Assembly: GCA_947500845.1 (NCBI GenBank)
Contig: CANMTP010000014.1
Location: forward strand, 1-64,000
Length of the DNA stretch: 64,000 nt
Direction: 5' to 3'
Source of the DNA: an uncultured Aquimarina sp.
GTDB lineage: Bacteria; Bacteroidota; Bacteroidia; Flavobacteriales; Flavobacteriaceae
A model generated the notes under the pieces. It worked only from the letters and a program-made list of their open reading frames with translations. It made no database searches and was not told where the DNA came from. This document shows positions 18,378 to 26,661 of this stretch, piece after piece. Within the stretch, counting starts at the first letter, position 1. Each line of letters begins with the position of its first letter. The translations under genes and the position numbers were made by a program.

Positions 18378-19004
18378 TTAAAAAGCTTTTTCGATTACCA
18401 TAAGTATGGAATAGTAAATATCGAACGCAATAAACTTTTTAATTTGATTGGTTCTAAACTTACTGTCCGGGATATAATAAATTCGCTGGGCTATAATAGA
18501 GGTACTTACATTTCCATCTCCTTCAAGAGTGTCGATAATTTCTTTAAAATCATCACTGCTACTAGTATTTTTAAGACATTGTATGAGACCTCCACGATAA
18601 TTAAATATCATAATTTCCTGTTCATTTTTATTACCCTGAGTCGATGGATTAGATTTCTTAACAGCTTCCTGATTTTCATACTCACTTAATTTAATCCAAA
18701 GTGAATTCTTACCAGTAGCTGCTTTTTTAAATTCGCGAGTAAGTTGTATTGAGTTCGTCGATGGAAGTTTTCTCAAATCAATTGATAAACTTGCTACTTC
18801 TGCTAAAAAAGTCCTATATGTTTTAATAGAATCGTTTCCAAACTTATAGTGAGTAAATAGATCATTTTCAAACGATTCGAAGGCTTTTTTGGATAGACCA
18901 CTTGCGTCAATAGTAAGACAATCGATTTCTGATTGTGTATATGAAGTAAAGGATGATAAAAGCAATACTATAAACATCGCTTTTAATCTAATCATTAGGG
19001 GCAT
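18378..19004 (-). CDS. Orphan secreted protein between the two mutase subunits
   Basis: A 208-residue protein with a clear signal peptide (RLKAMFIVLLLSSFTSYTQ, cleavage probably after Thr/Gln near residue 24). The mature part is polar and probably helical, with no motif recognised. The segment KKSNPSTQGNKNEQE near residues 115-130 looks like a disordered linker. The start could equally be ATG 18995, three codons downstream. It is flanked by gaps of 115 and 89 bases, larger than other gaps in this run, so it may have its own promoter. Function unknown. Confidence 0.65.
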   Translation of the reverse strand: MPLMIRLKAMFIVLLLSSFTSYTQSEIDCLTIDASGLSKKAFESFENDLFTHYKFGNDSIKTYRTFLAEVASLSIDLRKLPSTNSIQLTREFKKAATGKNSLWIKLSEYENQEAVKKSNPSTQGNKNEQEIMIFNYRGGLIQCLKNTSSSDDFKEIIDTLEGDGNVSTSIIAQRIYYIPDSKFRTNQIKKFIAFDIYYSILMVIEKAF

Positions 19005-19093
19005 TGATTAAGATTTAGTAAAGTTAATGTATAGGCTAAGATTTACAAATTTAGCTGCAAGTTAGTAATTAGTTAGCAAATATTAACATTTTG

Positions 19094-20455
19094 TTAAAGA
19101 TTTTTCTCTAAAAGCTCACTCAGTCTCCTTTTTATCACAGGTTCAAGGAGAGTTTTCCTTGATTTTTTTTCATGAAAAACAGTTTTTTGAAATTCAGGAA
19201 TAACTTCTTTGGTGTTTTGATATTTATTAGAACCCGTTAAAATAATTTTTTCTTTATCGAAGAGCTCTTGTTCTTTTCGAGCGCTCTCTTTTATTTTTCG
19301 CTGTATATTTCCGGATTTCAATTGATTCAAGAACCCACCACCTTGCTCAATATTTTTGAACAATGTTAGGGCATGCTCTGCTAATTGATGAGTAAGAGCT
19401 TCTATATAATAAGAACCAGACGCAGGATTTTCTACCAAATCAAAGTAGCTTTCATTTTTTAGGATCAATAATTGATTTAATGAAACCCTCGTGCCAAAAT
19501 CGTTTTCCAGATTATAAATATCATCATAAGGAATATTATATATGGTATCTGCTCCTCCTAAGATGGCACTCATACACTCAGTAGTGGTGCGAAGCATATT
19601 AACATTGTAATCCAAAATTGTTTTGTTACGATGTGAAGGAAATGCCATTATAAGGCACTCTTCGATAACATTATATTCTGAAGCCAAAGCACTCCACAGC
19701 ATTCTAAGTGCACGAAGCTTTGCAATTTCGAAAAAATAATTTCCGCCTACGGCTACTTTAAATGTAACTTTGGTCTCCTTAAATGGATTCTTGTTTTTAT
19801 CTTCAAAATGATTTAAATATTCATTGGCATGTGCTAAAGCGTATGCCAACTGTTGTGTCATTGTAGCGCCTGCATTTTGATAGAGACTTATGTCAATGCT
19901 CAAAGTACCCTTTAACGACAGGTATTGAGTAATTTCTTCCAGGGCTTGATGATCTTCCATTAAATTTTTAAACCAATTGCCTGTACTTGCAAGTCTATTT
20001 ATAATATCAATAAAAAGATAAATATCTAACTTTTTGGTTTTGGCGATATCATTTAAAATATGGATATATGATGTTGAAAGAAATTCGGTTTTTATAAAAA
20101 GAGGAGTTTCAGCGGTAATATTTTTTAGAAGATCCTTCGGGTTCACCTCTTCTTTTTGAACTACAAAAAAGATACTTTCTGCTCCTTTTTGAATGGCTTT
20201 TATTGCTTTTTGGTTTCCTTTTTCGGCCTCATGCACCTCTATCTTGATAGAATTTCTCCAGATGGAAGGATGGGATACGGGATTATTTATTTCGAAAAGA
20301 TCCTCTTGATTATAAAAAGGTTTAATATCTATGCCTTCTAAAGATTTGAAAATTAAGGCTTCATTATAATCTGCACCTTTAAGATCAAATTGAATTTTTT
20401 GCTTCCACTGTTTGGCAGAGACTTCATCAAAACTGTCAAATAAGGGTTTAGTCAT
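19094..20455 (-). CDS. mutA: Methylmalonyl-CoA mutase small subunit
   Basis: A 453-residue homologue of the mutase barrel domain, lacking the cobalamin-binding domain and thus the non-catalytic beta subunit. Family features include WKQKIQFDLKGADYNEALIFK, the RALRMLWSALASEYN helix (shared with the large subunit) and NPASGSYYIEALTHQLAEHA near the C-terminus. The start was set at ATG 20455 (MTKPLFDSFDEV); the frame is open for 20 more codons upstream, but those would overlap the DivIC-like gene by 68 bases and do not look like mutase. With the chosen start the overlap is 8 bases. Confidence 0.93.
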   Translation of the reverse strand: MTKPLFDSFDEVSAKQWKQKIQFDLKGADYNEALIFKSLEGIDIKPFYNQEDLFEINNPVSHPSIWRNSIKIEVHEAEKGNQKAIKAIQKGAESIFFVVQKEEVNPKDLLKNITAETPLFIKTEFLSTSYIHILNDIAKTKKLDIYLFIDIINRLASTGNWFKNLMEDHQALEEITQYLSLKGTLSIDISLYQNAGATMTQQLAYALAHANEYLNHFEDKNKNPFKETKVTFKVAVGGNYFFEIAKLRALRMLWSALASEYNVIEECLIMAFPSHRNKTILDYNVNMLRTTTECMSAILGGADTIYNIPYDDIYNLENDFGTRVSLNQLLILKNESYFDLVENPASGSYYIEALTHQLAEHALTLFKNIEQGGGFLNQLKSGNIQRKIKESARKEQELFDKEKIILTGSNKYQNTKEVIPEFQKTVFHEKKSRKTLLEPVIKRRLSELLEKNL

Positions 20456-20807
20456 TTTTTTTGGTTTTAGGAACGCTGTCTTCGTATTCGATGATGTAAA
20501 TTTCTTCATCATCACGTTTCATAAAATATTCTTCTCGAGCAAATTTTTCAAGCTCACTACTATCTTTTAATACTTTGATATCTTTTTGATCTTTTATGAT
20601 CTCTTTTATGTAGTATTCTTTATTATCCTCTAGTTCCTGAATTTCTTGATCCAATTCACGATGTATAAGCCATGAATTAGTATCCAGAAACAGCATCCAA
20701 ACCACAAAAAGCAATACAATAAGTACATATTTATTAAGAAATATGGCAAATATCGGTATTAGTGCCGGTTTGTTTTTTAATTTTTGTAAATAACTTTTAA
20801 GCTTCAA
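20448..20807 (-). CDS. Septum formation initiator family protein (DivIC/FtsB-like)
   Basis: A 119-residue bitopic membrane protein with a short basic cytoplasmic N-terminus (LKSYLQKLKNKP), one transmembrane helix (IPIFAIFLNKYVLIVLLFVVWMLF) and a periplasmic coiled coil (about residues 50-85, LDQEIQELEDNKEYYIKE). This is followed by the family segment LEKFAREEYFMKRDDEEIYII. DivIC/FtsB proteins act with FtsL and FtsQ to activate septal peptidoglycan synthesis. It lies between udk and mutA, overlapping mutA by 8 bases; the pairing with udk is frequent in Bacteroidota. Confidence 0.92.
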   Translation of the reverse strand: MKLKSYLQKLKNKPALIPIFAIFLNKYVLIVLLFVVWMLFLDTNSWLIHRELDQEIQELEDNKEYYIKEIIKDQKDIKVLKDSSELEKFAREEYFMKRDDEEIYIIEYEDSVPKTKKND

Positions 20808-20844
20808 TTTACTTGGAGTGATGTTTGCTGTAAAGGTACAAAAG

Positions 20845-21453
20845 TTAATTCAAGCGTTCTTTAATAATGGTGCGTACAATATCAACCGCCACATTATTAT
20901 AATTATTGTTAGGGATAATAAGATCGGCAAATTCTTTAGTGGGATCAATGAACTGCTGATGCATGGGTTTTAAAGTGTTTTGGTATCGATCTAAAACTTC
21001 ATCCATATCTCTACCGCGCTCTGCAATATCTCTTTTTAAACGTCGAATCAACCTTTCATCACTATCGGTGTGGACATAGATTTTAATGTCAAACATATCT
21101 CTTATTTGAGGATTAGTGAGTATTAGAATCCCTTCTACAATAATTACCTTGCTTGGTTTTGTACTATGGGTTTCTTTGGTACGATTATGTTCTACAAAAG
21201 AGTATACAGGCTGATCTATCGTTTCTCCTTTTCTTAATGCGGCAAGATGTTTTCCCAGTAGTTCAAAATCTATCGATTGAGGGTGATCAAAATTGATTTT
21301 TACCCTTTCTTCATAAGTTAAATGACTGGTATCTTTATAATATGAGTCTTGTGAGATAACACATACTTCATTTTCTGGAAGTTCATTTACAATTTGATTA
21401 ACGACTGTGGTTTTTCCACAACCTGTTCCTCCGGCAATACCAATAATGAGCAT
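20845..21453 (-). CDS. udk: Uridine kinase
   Basis: A 202-residue P-loop kinase phosphorylating uridine and cytidine in pyrimidine salvage. The P-loop is GGTGCGKTT at residues 8-16. Family segments SQDSYYKDTSHLTYEER, NFDHPQSIDFELL, PVYSFVEHNR and the VEGILIL strand are present, as is the LID-like RLIRRLKRDIAERGRD. Length is slightly below E. coli Udk (213). It opens the udk-divIC-mutA run, after a 126-base spacer from the peptidoglycan operon. Confidence 0.95.
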   Translation of the reverse strand: MLIIGIAGGTGCGKTTVVNQIVNELPENEVCVISQDSYYKDTSHLTYEERVKINFDHPQSIDFELLGKHLAALRKGETIDQPVYSFVEHNRTKETHSTKPSKVIIVEGILILTNPQIRDMFDIKIYVHTDSDERLIRRLKRDIAERGRDMDEVLDRYQNTLKPMHQQFIDPTKEFADLIIPNNNYNNVAVDIVRTIIKERLN

Positions 21454-21469
21454 TTTTTTGTTTTTTTGG

Positions 21470-21477
21470 CAAATTTA
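21470..21477 (-). promoter_or_regulatory. Candidate -7 promoter box for udk
   Basis: On the minus strand TAAATTTG matches TANNTTTG and ends 16 bases before the udk ATG. No TTG is seen at the expected -33 distance, so confidence is limited. Confidence 0.35.
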
Positions 21478-21579
21478 GAAATAGTTATTGAGTTATTTAG
21501 TTTTTGAGTATATGAGTTTTTGCGAATACATAAATATTCGATTATTAGCTTCATAATAACATAAACAGGTAAACGTAAT

Positions 21580-22662
21580 TTATAATGGATAATATAGTAC
21601 TCCAGAAGACGAATCCCTTTGGGCTCCAGTTACAGACTTTAGACAATTGACTTCATTGATATCTCGTAATACACCCATAAAAGCAAAAATCATCGCCTCC
21701 TTAAAATCTATAATTTCTACTGCAGGCGTTATAATTTGTGCCATATCTTTTACTTTATCTTGAAGAGTTTCGATCAAAAAATCGTTTTTCGCACCGCCAC
21801 CAGTTACTAATACTTTTGCATTTTTCTTTTGAGTATTCTTGATATCCATTCCTATTTGCGAGGCAATATGATATACTGAAGTATGTAATAAGTTTTTTGC
21901 TGTATCTTGGGAATTATCAATGATCGGAATTATATTTTTTTCAAACCATTCGTATCCCAAAGATTTCGGAAAGGGCAATTGATAGTATGCTAAAGCATTT
22001 AGTTGCTCAATTATATCATAATTTATGGCTCCAGTAGCAGCAATTTTACCTCCTTGATCATAGTCAAGATCAATTTTTTTACAAATATGATTAAGAAGCA
22101 TATTCACTGGAGAGATGTCATAGGCAATTCTTTTTCCTTCATCTTCGAACGAAATATTGCTGATTCCGCCTAGATTTAGGCAAAAATCATATTCTCCAAA
22201 CAACAATTGATCACCAATTGGAACCAGTGGAGCCCCTTGGCCTCCCAAAGCCACATCGTTGGTTCTAAAGTCACAAATCACTTTTTGCCCACTAGCGTTT
22301 GCAAGATGCTGTCCTGATCCTATTTGATAAGTTAACCCTACTTCGGGTTGGTGAAAAACAGTATGCCCGTGACTGGCTACAAAATCTATATGTATTTGGT
22401 TCTTATCGATAAATTTTTTGACTTGTTCCCCAAGCCAACTACCATATTCGTTATGAAAAGCCAATAGTTTTGAAGCTTCAAGGTGCACCGTGTTTTTTAA
22501 TTTTTCTTTAAATTCTGAAGCATAATCGATACTTTCAGTTTTTTCTATCGAAAAAGACCAGGAATCATTTTTCCTTTCAAAATGGCAATAGGCAATATCC
22601 AATCCATCTAGAGATGTTCCAGACATTAAACCGATAACTTTATATAGTTGTGTTTTTGACAT
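21580..22662 (-). CDS. anmK: Anhydro-N-acetylmuramic acid kinase
   Basis: A 360-residue AnmK, an ASKHA-fold kinase that opens the 1,6-anhydro ring of anhydro-MurNAc and makes MurNAc-6-phosphate with ATP. The signature GLMSGTSLDGLDIAY is at residues 11-25. SHGHTVFHQPE, FRTNDVALGGQGAPL, CLNLGGISN and VTGGGAKNDFLI follow as expected. It is cytoplasmic, with no signal peptide. It is the last gene of the peptidoglycan-recycling run, overlaps the methyltransferase gene by 23 bases, and is preceded by NagZ- and AmpG-like genes, which supports the role. The next enzyme, MurNAc-6-P etherase MurQ, is not in this window. Confidence 0.97.
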   Translation of the reverse strand: MSKTQLYKVIGLMSGTSLDGLDIAYCHFERKNDSWSFSIEKTESIDYASEFKEKLKNTVHLEASKLLAFHNEYGSWLGEQVKKFIDKNQIHIDFVASHGHTVFHQPEVGLTYQIGSGQHLANASGQKVICDFRTNDVALGGQGAPLVPIGDQLLFGEYDFCLNLGGISNISFEDEGKRIAYDISPVNMLLNHICKKIDLDYDQGGKIAATGAINYDIIEQLNALAYYQLPFPKSLGYEWFEKNIIPIIDNSQDTAKNLLHTSVYHIASQIGMDIKNTQKKNAKVLVTGGGAKNDFLIETLQDKVKDMAQIITPAVEIIDFKEAMIFAFMGVLRDINEVNCLKSVTGAQRDSSSGVLYYPL

Positions 22663-23323
22663 AGTGCAAGGTAAAAATTATTGATAACAAGGTATCTTGA
22701 TCATTAGTTACTTCGTTGATATCCTCAATCGATAAACTACAATTGTTAAATACTTCAATCCAATCTTCAAGAGTTCTGGCATACCATGCGTGTGGATCTT
22801 TAAAAGTACCAGGAAGCCCCTTCCATGAATCCTCAATCCATTGGCTGCTGTAGGTTGTCTTTTGATGCTTCAAAAAGTATGGATGTAACGTTTGGATGAT
22901 TATTTTGCCATTTGGCGTAAGTATTCTTTTTAGGGCGTTCAACAAATCCTGGACTTCTTCTTTTTGGTATAAGCTAAAGTTCAATATGATACCATCATAA
23001 GGAGATTTGGGTATTGTGGTTCCGTTTATAATCTCCTCATAGGTTAACGTGTAAAAATACTGAGGCCCTTTTTGCCGTGCATTTTCGATAAGAGTATCTA
23101 TAGCGTCGATGCCTACTACTTCTGTAGCTTGATCTGATAATGCCCGGGTAAGCCAACCTTCACCACAACCTACATCAAGGATTTTTGCAAAAGAATGCTT
23201 TTTAACCTGATTTACAATCGCTGGGTTGGTATAAACTCTCGACAGAATAGCCCCGTTGTCAATCACACGAATCCATTCCTTTGCATTGGTCAACCAAGAT
23301 TCAAAAATTGATGTGTTTGTCAT
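22640..23323 (-). CDS. Class I SAM-dependent methyltransferase
   Basis: A 227-residue Rossmann methyltransferase. Motif I is ILDVGCGEGWLTRAL near residues 48-62, acidic motif II is VVGIDAIDTLI near 70-80, and motif IV is YDGIILNFSLY near 110-120, followed by RILTPNGKIIIQTLHPY. No substrate-specific motif is recognised. Its 3' end overlaps anmK by 23 bases and its 5' end is 12 bases from the GH3 gene, so it is embedded in the amino-sugar operon. Methylation is not a step of known peptidoglycan recycling, so its target is an open question. Confidence 0.88.
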   Translation of the reverse strand: MTNTSIFESWLTNAKEWIRVIDNGAILSRVYTNPAIVNQVKKHSFAKILDVGCGEGWLTRALSDQATEVVGIDAIDTLIENARQKGPQYFYTLTYEEIINGTTIPKSPYDGIILNFSLYQKEEVQDLLNALKRILTPNGKIIIQTLHPYFLKHQKTTYSSQWIEDSWKGLPGTFKDPHAWYARTLEDWIEVFNNCSLSIEDINEVTNDQDTLLSIIFTLHYVKNTTI

Positions 23324-23335
23324 CTTTAACCGAAT

Positions 23336-24910
23336 TTAAAGTGCTACAGGAATATTTCCATTGGCCTTTTGTTTGCCCAAAAAATGTTGCCCCGCTACTT
23401 CTTGAAATTCTTTGAAATCCTGATAAGCAAGGATTATATTTTCAATCTGTGCTATATTCAAAACTCTTAATACATATGGATTACCAAATAAATATAAAGT
23501 TACTTGGTTTGATTTACTGAGGTTTTGAATATAGTCTATCATTTTCCGCTCAAGTCCAAAATTATGTATAGGTTTCACCGAAGGTGGAAATAACGCGATA
23601 AGTATATTTTTTGCATTGTGTTCTACTATTATTTTTTCGGAATATGTATGTTTTCTGAAGTTAATATGATCTTCAATATGATCAAAGAAAGTACAGTTTG
23701 GTTTTCCGATACAAATAGCTTCAAAGGTAGTGGTTTTAAATTTTTCTAGCGTTTGGGGCGAGCCTTTTATCATTGTAATGGTCTGCTGTGCAATTTTTTG
23801 ATTTAATACTGAATGTACCTTCGATGTTGCAGGTGCGATACTTGACCTCTGGAGCGAAAATGCTTTTTGTTTCATTTTCCAAATTCTATTGAAACTAGCT
23901 TCAACTTGATGATCTGAGGCTTTTTTTCCAATCATCTGAATCCCTTCCTCTACATGTTCTGAAAAACACAAGATATCGTTACCTGCATCAAAGGCTTTCC
24001 ATTCCAGAAGTCCTTTTTCTTGGTATAGCTTAGACACACTGTGCATATTTAATGCATCAGAGATGACAACACCTGTAAATCCTAATTCTTCTCTTAGCAA
24101 ACCATTACAAATATCTTTGGATAGGGTTGCAGAAATGTGTTGCCCATTACTTAAACTGGGAACTGCCAGATGCCCTACCATGATACTGTCTATACCAGAT
24201 TCGACGGCTTTAATAAACGGATAGAGTTCCTGATCAAAAATCTCGGTTCTGGATTTATTGATTACCGGAAGCCCAAGATGTGAATCTACATTGGTGTCTC
24301 CGTGCCCGGGAAAATGTTTAAAACAACTTAAAACTCCTGCTTCTTTTGTGCCATTATAAAAAGATAAAGCTTTTTCGGTAACTTTTACTTTGTTTTCACC
24401 AAAAGAACGATAACCTATTACTGGATTATCAGGATTCATATTAATATCAGCAACAGGGGCTAAATTTATATGTATACCTATGTTGGCAAGATCGTTTCCT
24501 ATTTGTTTTCCGGTCTGGAAAATAAGCTCATTTTGATGGTCTGGTAAGGCTCCTAAAGTAAGTGCATACGGATATTGTGGTGTATTTTCTACGCGCATGG
24601 CCAAACCCCATTCGGCATCAATACTCATTAATAATGGAGTAGGAGTAATACTTTGATAATGTTCTATTAGTTCTTGAAGTCTTTGAAAACTGTTTTCATT
24701 TCGCATTATTTTTTTCTTCCCTTCAAAATTAGTAGCAGCACTTGCCCGACTATGAAAAAATGTGAGTCCACCAATGTGACAATTTTTGATCAGTGTTTCT
24801 AAACGTCGAATTTCTTCTCGAGAATCATTTATAAAAGCTGCCGGAAAGAAAAACTGTCCGATTTTTTCTCTATTGGAGAGGTTCTTTACGTTGTCTTCGA
24901 GTATGATCAT
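23336..24910 (-). CDS. Glycoside hydrolase family 3, NagZ-like beta-N-acetylglucosaminidase
   Basis: A 524-residue GH3 enzyme. The NagZ active-site loop is KHFPGHGDTNVDSHLGLP (about residues 197-214), containing the catalytic His/Asp dyad characteristic of NagZ, and the nucleophile region is GFTGVVISDALNMHSV. There is no signal peptide, so the enzyme is cytoplasmic and would release GlcNAc from GlcNAc-anhMurNAc. A C-terminal extension of about 170 residues beyond the catalytic barrel resembles the GH3 C-terminal alpha/beta domain and makes it longer than E. coli NagZ (341 aa). The ATG abuts the AmpG-like stop. Confidence 0.93.
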   Translation of the reverse strand: MIILEDNVKNLSNREKIGQFFFPAAFINDSREEIRRLETLIKNCHIGGLTFFHSRASAATNFEGKKKIMRNENSFQRLQELIEHYQSITPTPLLMSIDAEWGLAMRVENTPQYPYALTLGALPDHQNELIFQTGKQIGNDLANIGIHINLAPVADINMNPDNPVIGYRSFGENKVKVTEKALSFYNGTKEAGVLSCFKHFPGHGDTNVDSHLGLPVINKSRTEIFDQELYPFIKAVESGIDSIMVGHLAVPSLSNGQHISATLSKDICNGLLREELGFTGVVISDALNMHSVSKLYQEKGLLEWKAFDAGNDILCFSEHVEEGIQMIGKKASDHQVEASFNRIWKMKQKAFSLQRSSIAPATSKVHSVLNQKIAQQTITMIKGSPQTLEKFKTTTFEAICIGKPNCTFFDHIEDHINFRKHTYSEKIIVEHNAKNILIALFPPSVKPIHNFGLERKMIDYIQNLSKSNQVTLYLFGNPYVLRVLNIAQIENIILAYQDFKEFQEVAGQHFLGKQKANGNIPVAL

Positions 24911-26182
24911 TTAGCTTTTGTCTTTTTTTCCGTAATCAACGGGATATTTAATAAACCAGGTAAGTAGAATGCCAGGTATTGCTGAAATCGCTACCCAGAG
25001 AAAGAAGCCTGTATACCCCAGAAATTCCTGTATGATCCCGCTTAGCATCCCTGGTAACATCATTCCTAATGCCATAAAACCGGTTGCAATGGCATAGTGA
25101 GAAGTTTTTGAAACGCCTTCGGCTACATAAATCAAAAACATTAAATAGGCGGCAAATCCAAACCCATATCCAAATTGTTCTATGATCACTACCGACGTAG
25201 CAAAGATTACCGAAGATGGTTGCCAAAATGCCAATAATGCATATAAAAGGTTGGGAAGGTTTAACGCTAGAATCATGGGAAGCATCCACTTTTTTAATCC
25301 GTGCATCGAAATGACAATGCCTCCTAAAATTCCACCAATGGTTAGCGCAATAATGCCAAATGTACCATAAATAGTTCCTACTTCTGCTGTGGATAGCGCT
25401 AATCCACCAGTTTCTGTGCCATCTAATAAAAAGGGAGAGGCCATTTTTACAAGTTGTGATTCTCCCAAGCGATAGACCAAAATAAATGCCAGCGAGATCC
25501 AGATGTATTTCTTTTGAAAGAAAGTTATAAATACATCGATAAAGTTGATTTTTTCTTTTTTAACGGTATTTATATCATTTTCTACTTTTGGAGTGGCGAA
25601 TAAATTAACCAGAGTAAGTACAATCATGAAGACGGCTATGAAGATCATAGTAAACGACCAGGCTTTTTGATTATCACCATAAAAGCTTTCCAAAAATCCG
25701 GCGAGTACAACAAGCAATCCTTGTCCGGTGACCATAGCCAATCGGTAAAACGTACTGCGTACTCCTAAAAAAAAGGATTGTTTTTTCTCTGAAAGCGCAA
25801 TAAGGTAGTATCCATCTGATGCAATATCGTTTGTTGCAGAGGCAAATGCCGCTATCCAAAAACAAGCAATACTTAGGATAAAGAAATTATTAGTGGGTAT
25901 CATTATGCCTACACCCAAAAAAGCAATCGCTACAAGCAATTGCATTCCTAGAAACCACTTACGTTTGGTGCTTTTAAGATCTACAATCGGGCTCCATAAT
26001 GGTTTTATTACCCAAGGTAGATATAACCAACTTGTATAAATACCAATATCGGCATTACTGATTCCCAATTTCTTATACATGATAACGGAAAGAGATATAA
26101 TAATCACATAAGGCAATCCTTCGGTAAAATACAATGCGGGTACCCACGCCCAGGGTCTTTTGTCTATCTGTTGTTCTGTCAT
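24911..26182 (-). CDS. AmpG-like MFS transporter
   Basis: A 423-residue protein with about 12 hydrophobic segments. The N-terminus (RPWAWVPALYFTEGLPYVI), the first-half sequence YTSWLYLPWVIKPLWSPIVD and the inter-domain charged loop are typical of AmpG/PAT-family permeases, which import GlcNAc-anhydromuropeptides through the inner membrane by proton symport. It overlaps the GNAT stop by 4 bases (ATGA) and is directly followed by the NagZ-like gene, matching the order of action (import, then hydrolysis). The substrate is inferred from this context. Confidence 0.9.
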   Translation of the reverse strand: MTEQQIDKRPWAWVPALYFTEGLPYVIIISLSVIMYKKLGISNADIGIYTSWLYLPWVIKPLWSPIVDLKSTKRKWFLGMQLLVAIAFLGVGIMIPTNNFFILSIACFWIAAFASATNDIASDGYYLIALSEKKQSFFLGVRSTFYRLAMVTGQGLLVVLAGFLESFYGDNQKAWSFTMIFIAVFMIVLTLVNLFATPKVENDINTVKKEKINFIDVFITFFQKKYIWISLAFILVYRLGESQLVKMASPFLLDGTETGGLALSTAEVGTIYGTFGIIALTIGGILGGIVISMHGLKKWMLPMILALNLPNLLYALLAFWQPSSVIFATSVVIIEQFGYGFGFAAYLMFLIYVAEGVSKTSHYAIATGFMALGMMLPGMLSGIIQEFLGYTGFFLWVAISAIPGILLTWFIKYPVDYGKKDKS

Positions 26183-26661
26183 GAATTATTTTTTAGCATA
26201 TGTTGATAGACGCTTACTTGTGATCCATCGATTACTGTTGCATTAACAGTCGTTTGATAATATTCCACAGGCCCCACACCTCCTATAATGGCATATCCAT
26301 ATCCTAGTTCCTTTAATGCGAGCAGAGCTTTGATTAATAAAACTTTTCCAATGTTTTTACCTCTTTCTTTTTCTATTATTCCAGTGGGTCCAAAGAAATT
26401 TTTCGCAGTACATTCATAGCAAGAAAACCCTATTATTTCTTGTCCTCTTTGCGCTATGAAACAGCTTACCGGAATTCTGGAAAATGCTACGTCAACTTCA
26501 TCTGCCCAATTACTGCTAAAATATTGGCTCACCCATTGCGTAACTATGGATTTTTCGGGGGCAATGGGCCTTCTAAAGATTACCTGTTCTTCTTGTTTTA
26601 AAACTTTTTCAGTATTGATGATGTCCGGAAGTGAAACCAGCCTTACAAGCATATCATTCAT
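26179..26661 (-). CDS. GNAT family N-acetyltransferase
   Basis: A 160-residue acetyltransferase. The acetyl-CoA-binding motif A is RGKNIGKVLLIKALLALKEL near residues 112-131, followed by the strand GYGYAIIGGVG and the terminal segment VEYYQTTVNATVI. The preceding strand CFIAQRGQEIIGFSCYE fits motif D. The gene overlaps both the GHL10 gene (8 bases) and the AmpG-like gene (4 bases). In this context it could acetylate an amino sugar such as GlcN or an imported de-N-acetylated fragment, but the sequence does not show the substrate. Confidence 0.88.
   Translation of the reverse strand: MNDMLVRLVSLPDIINTEKVLKQEEQVIFRRPIAPEKSIVTQWVSQYFSSNWADEVDVAFSRIPVSCFIAQRGQEIIGFSCYECTAKNFFGPTGIIEKERGKNIGKVLLIKALLALKELGYGYAIIGGVGPVEYYQTTVNATVIDGSQVSVYQHMLKNNS

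Noticed and set aside
20456-20515. Longer N-terminus of the mutase small subunit
   Set aside because: It would overlap the DivIC-like gene by 68 bases and its Lys/Ser/Thr-rich residues are the other frame of that gene.
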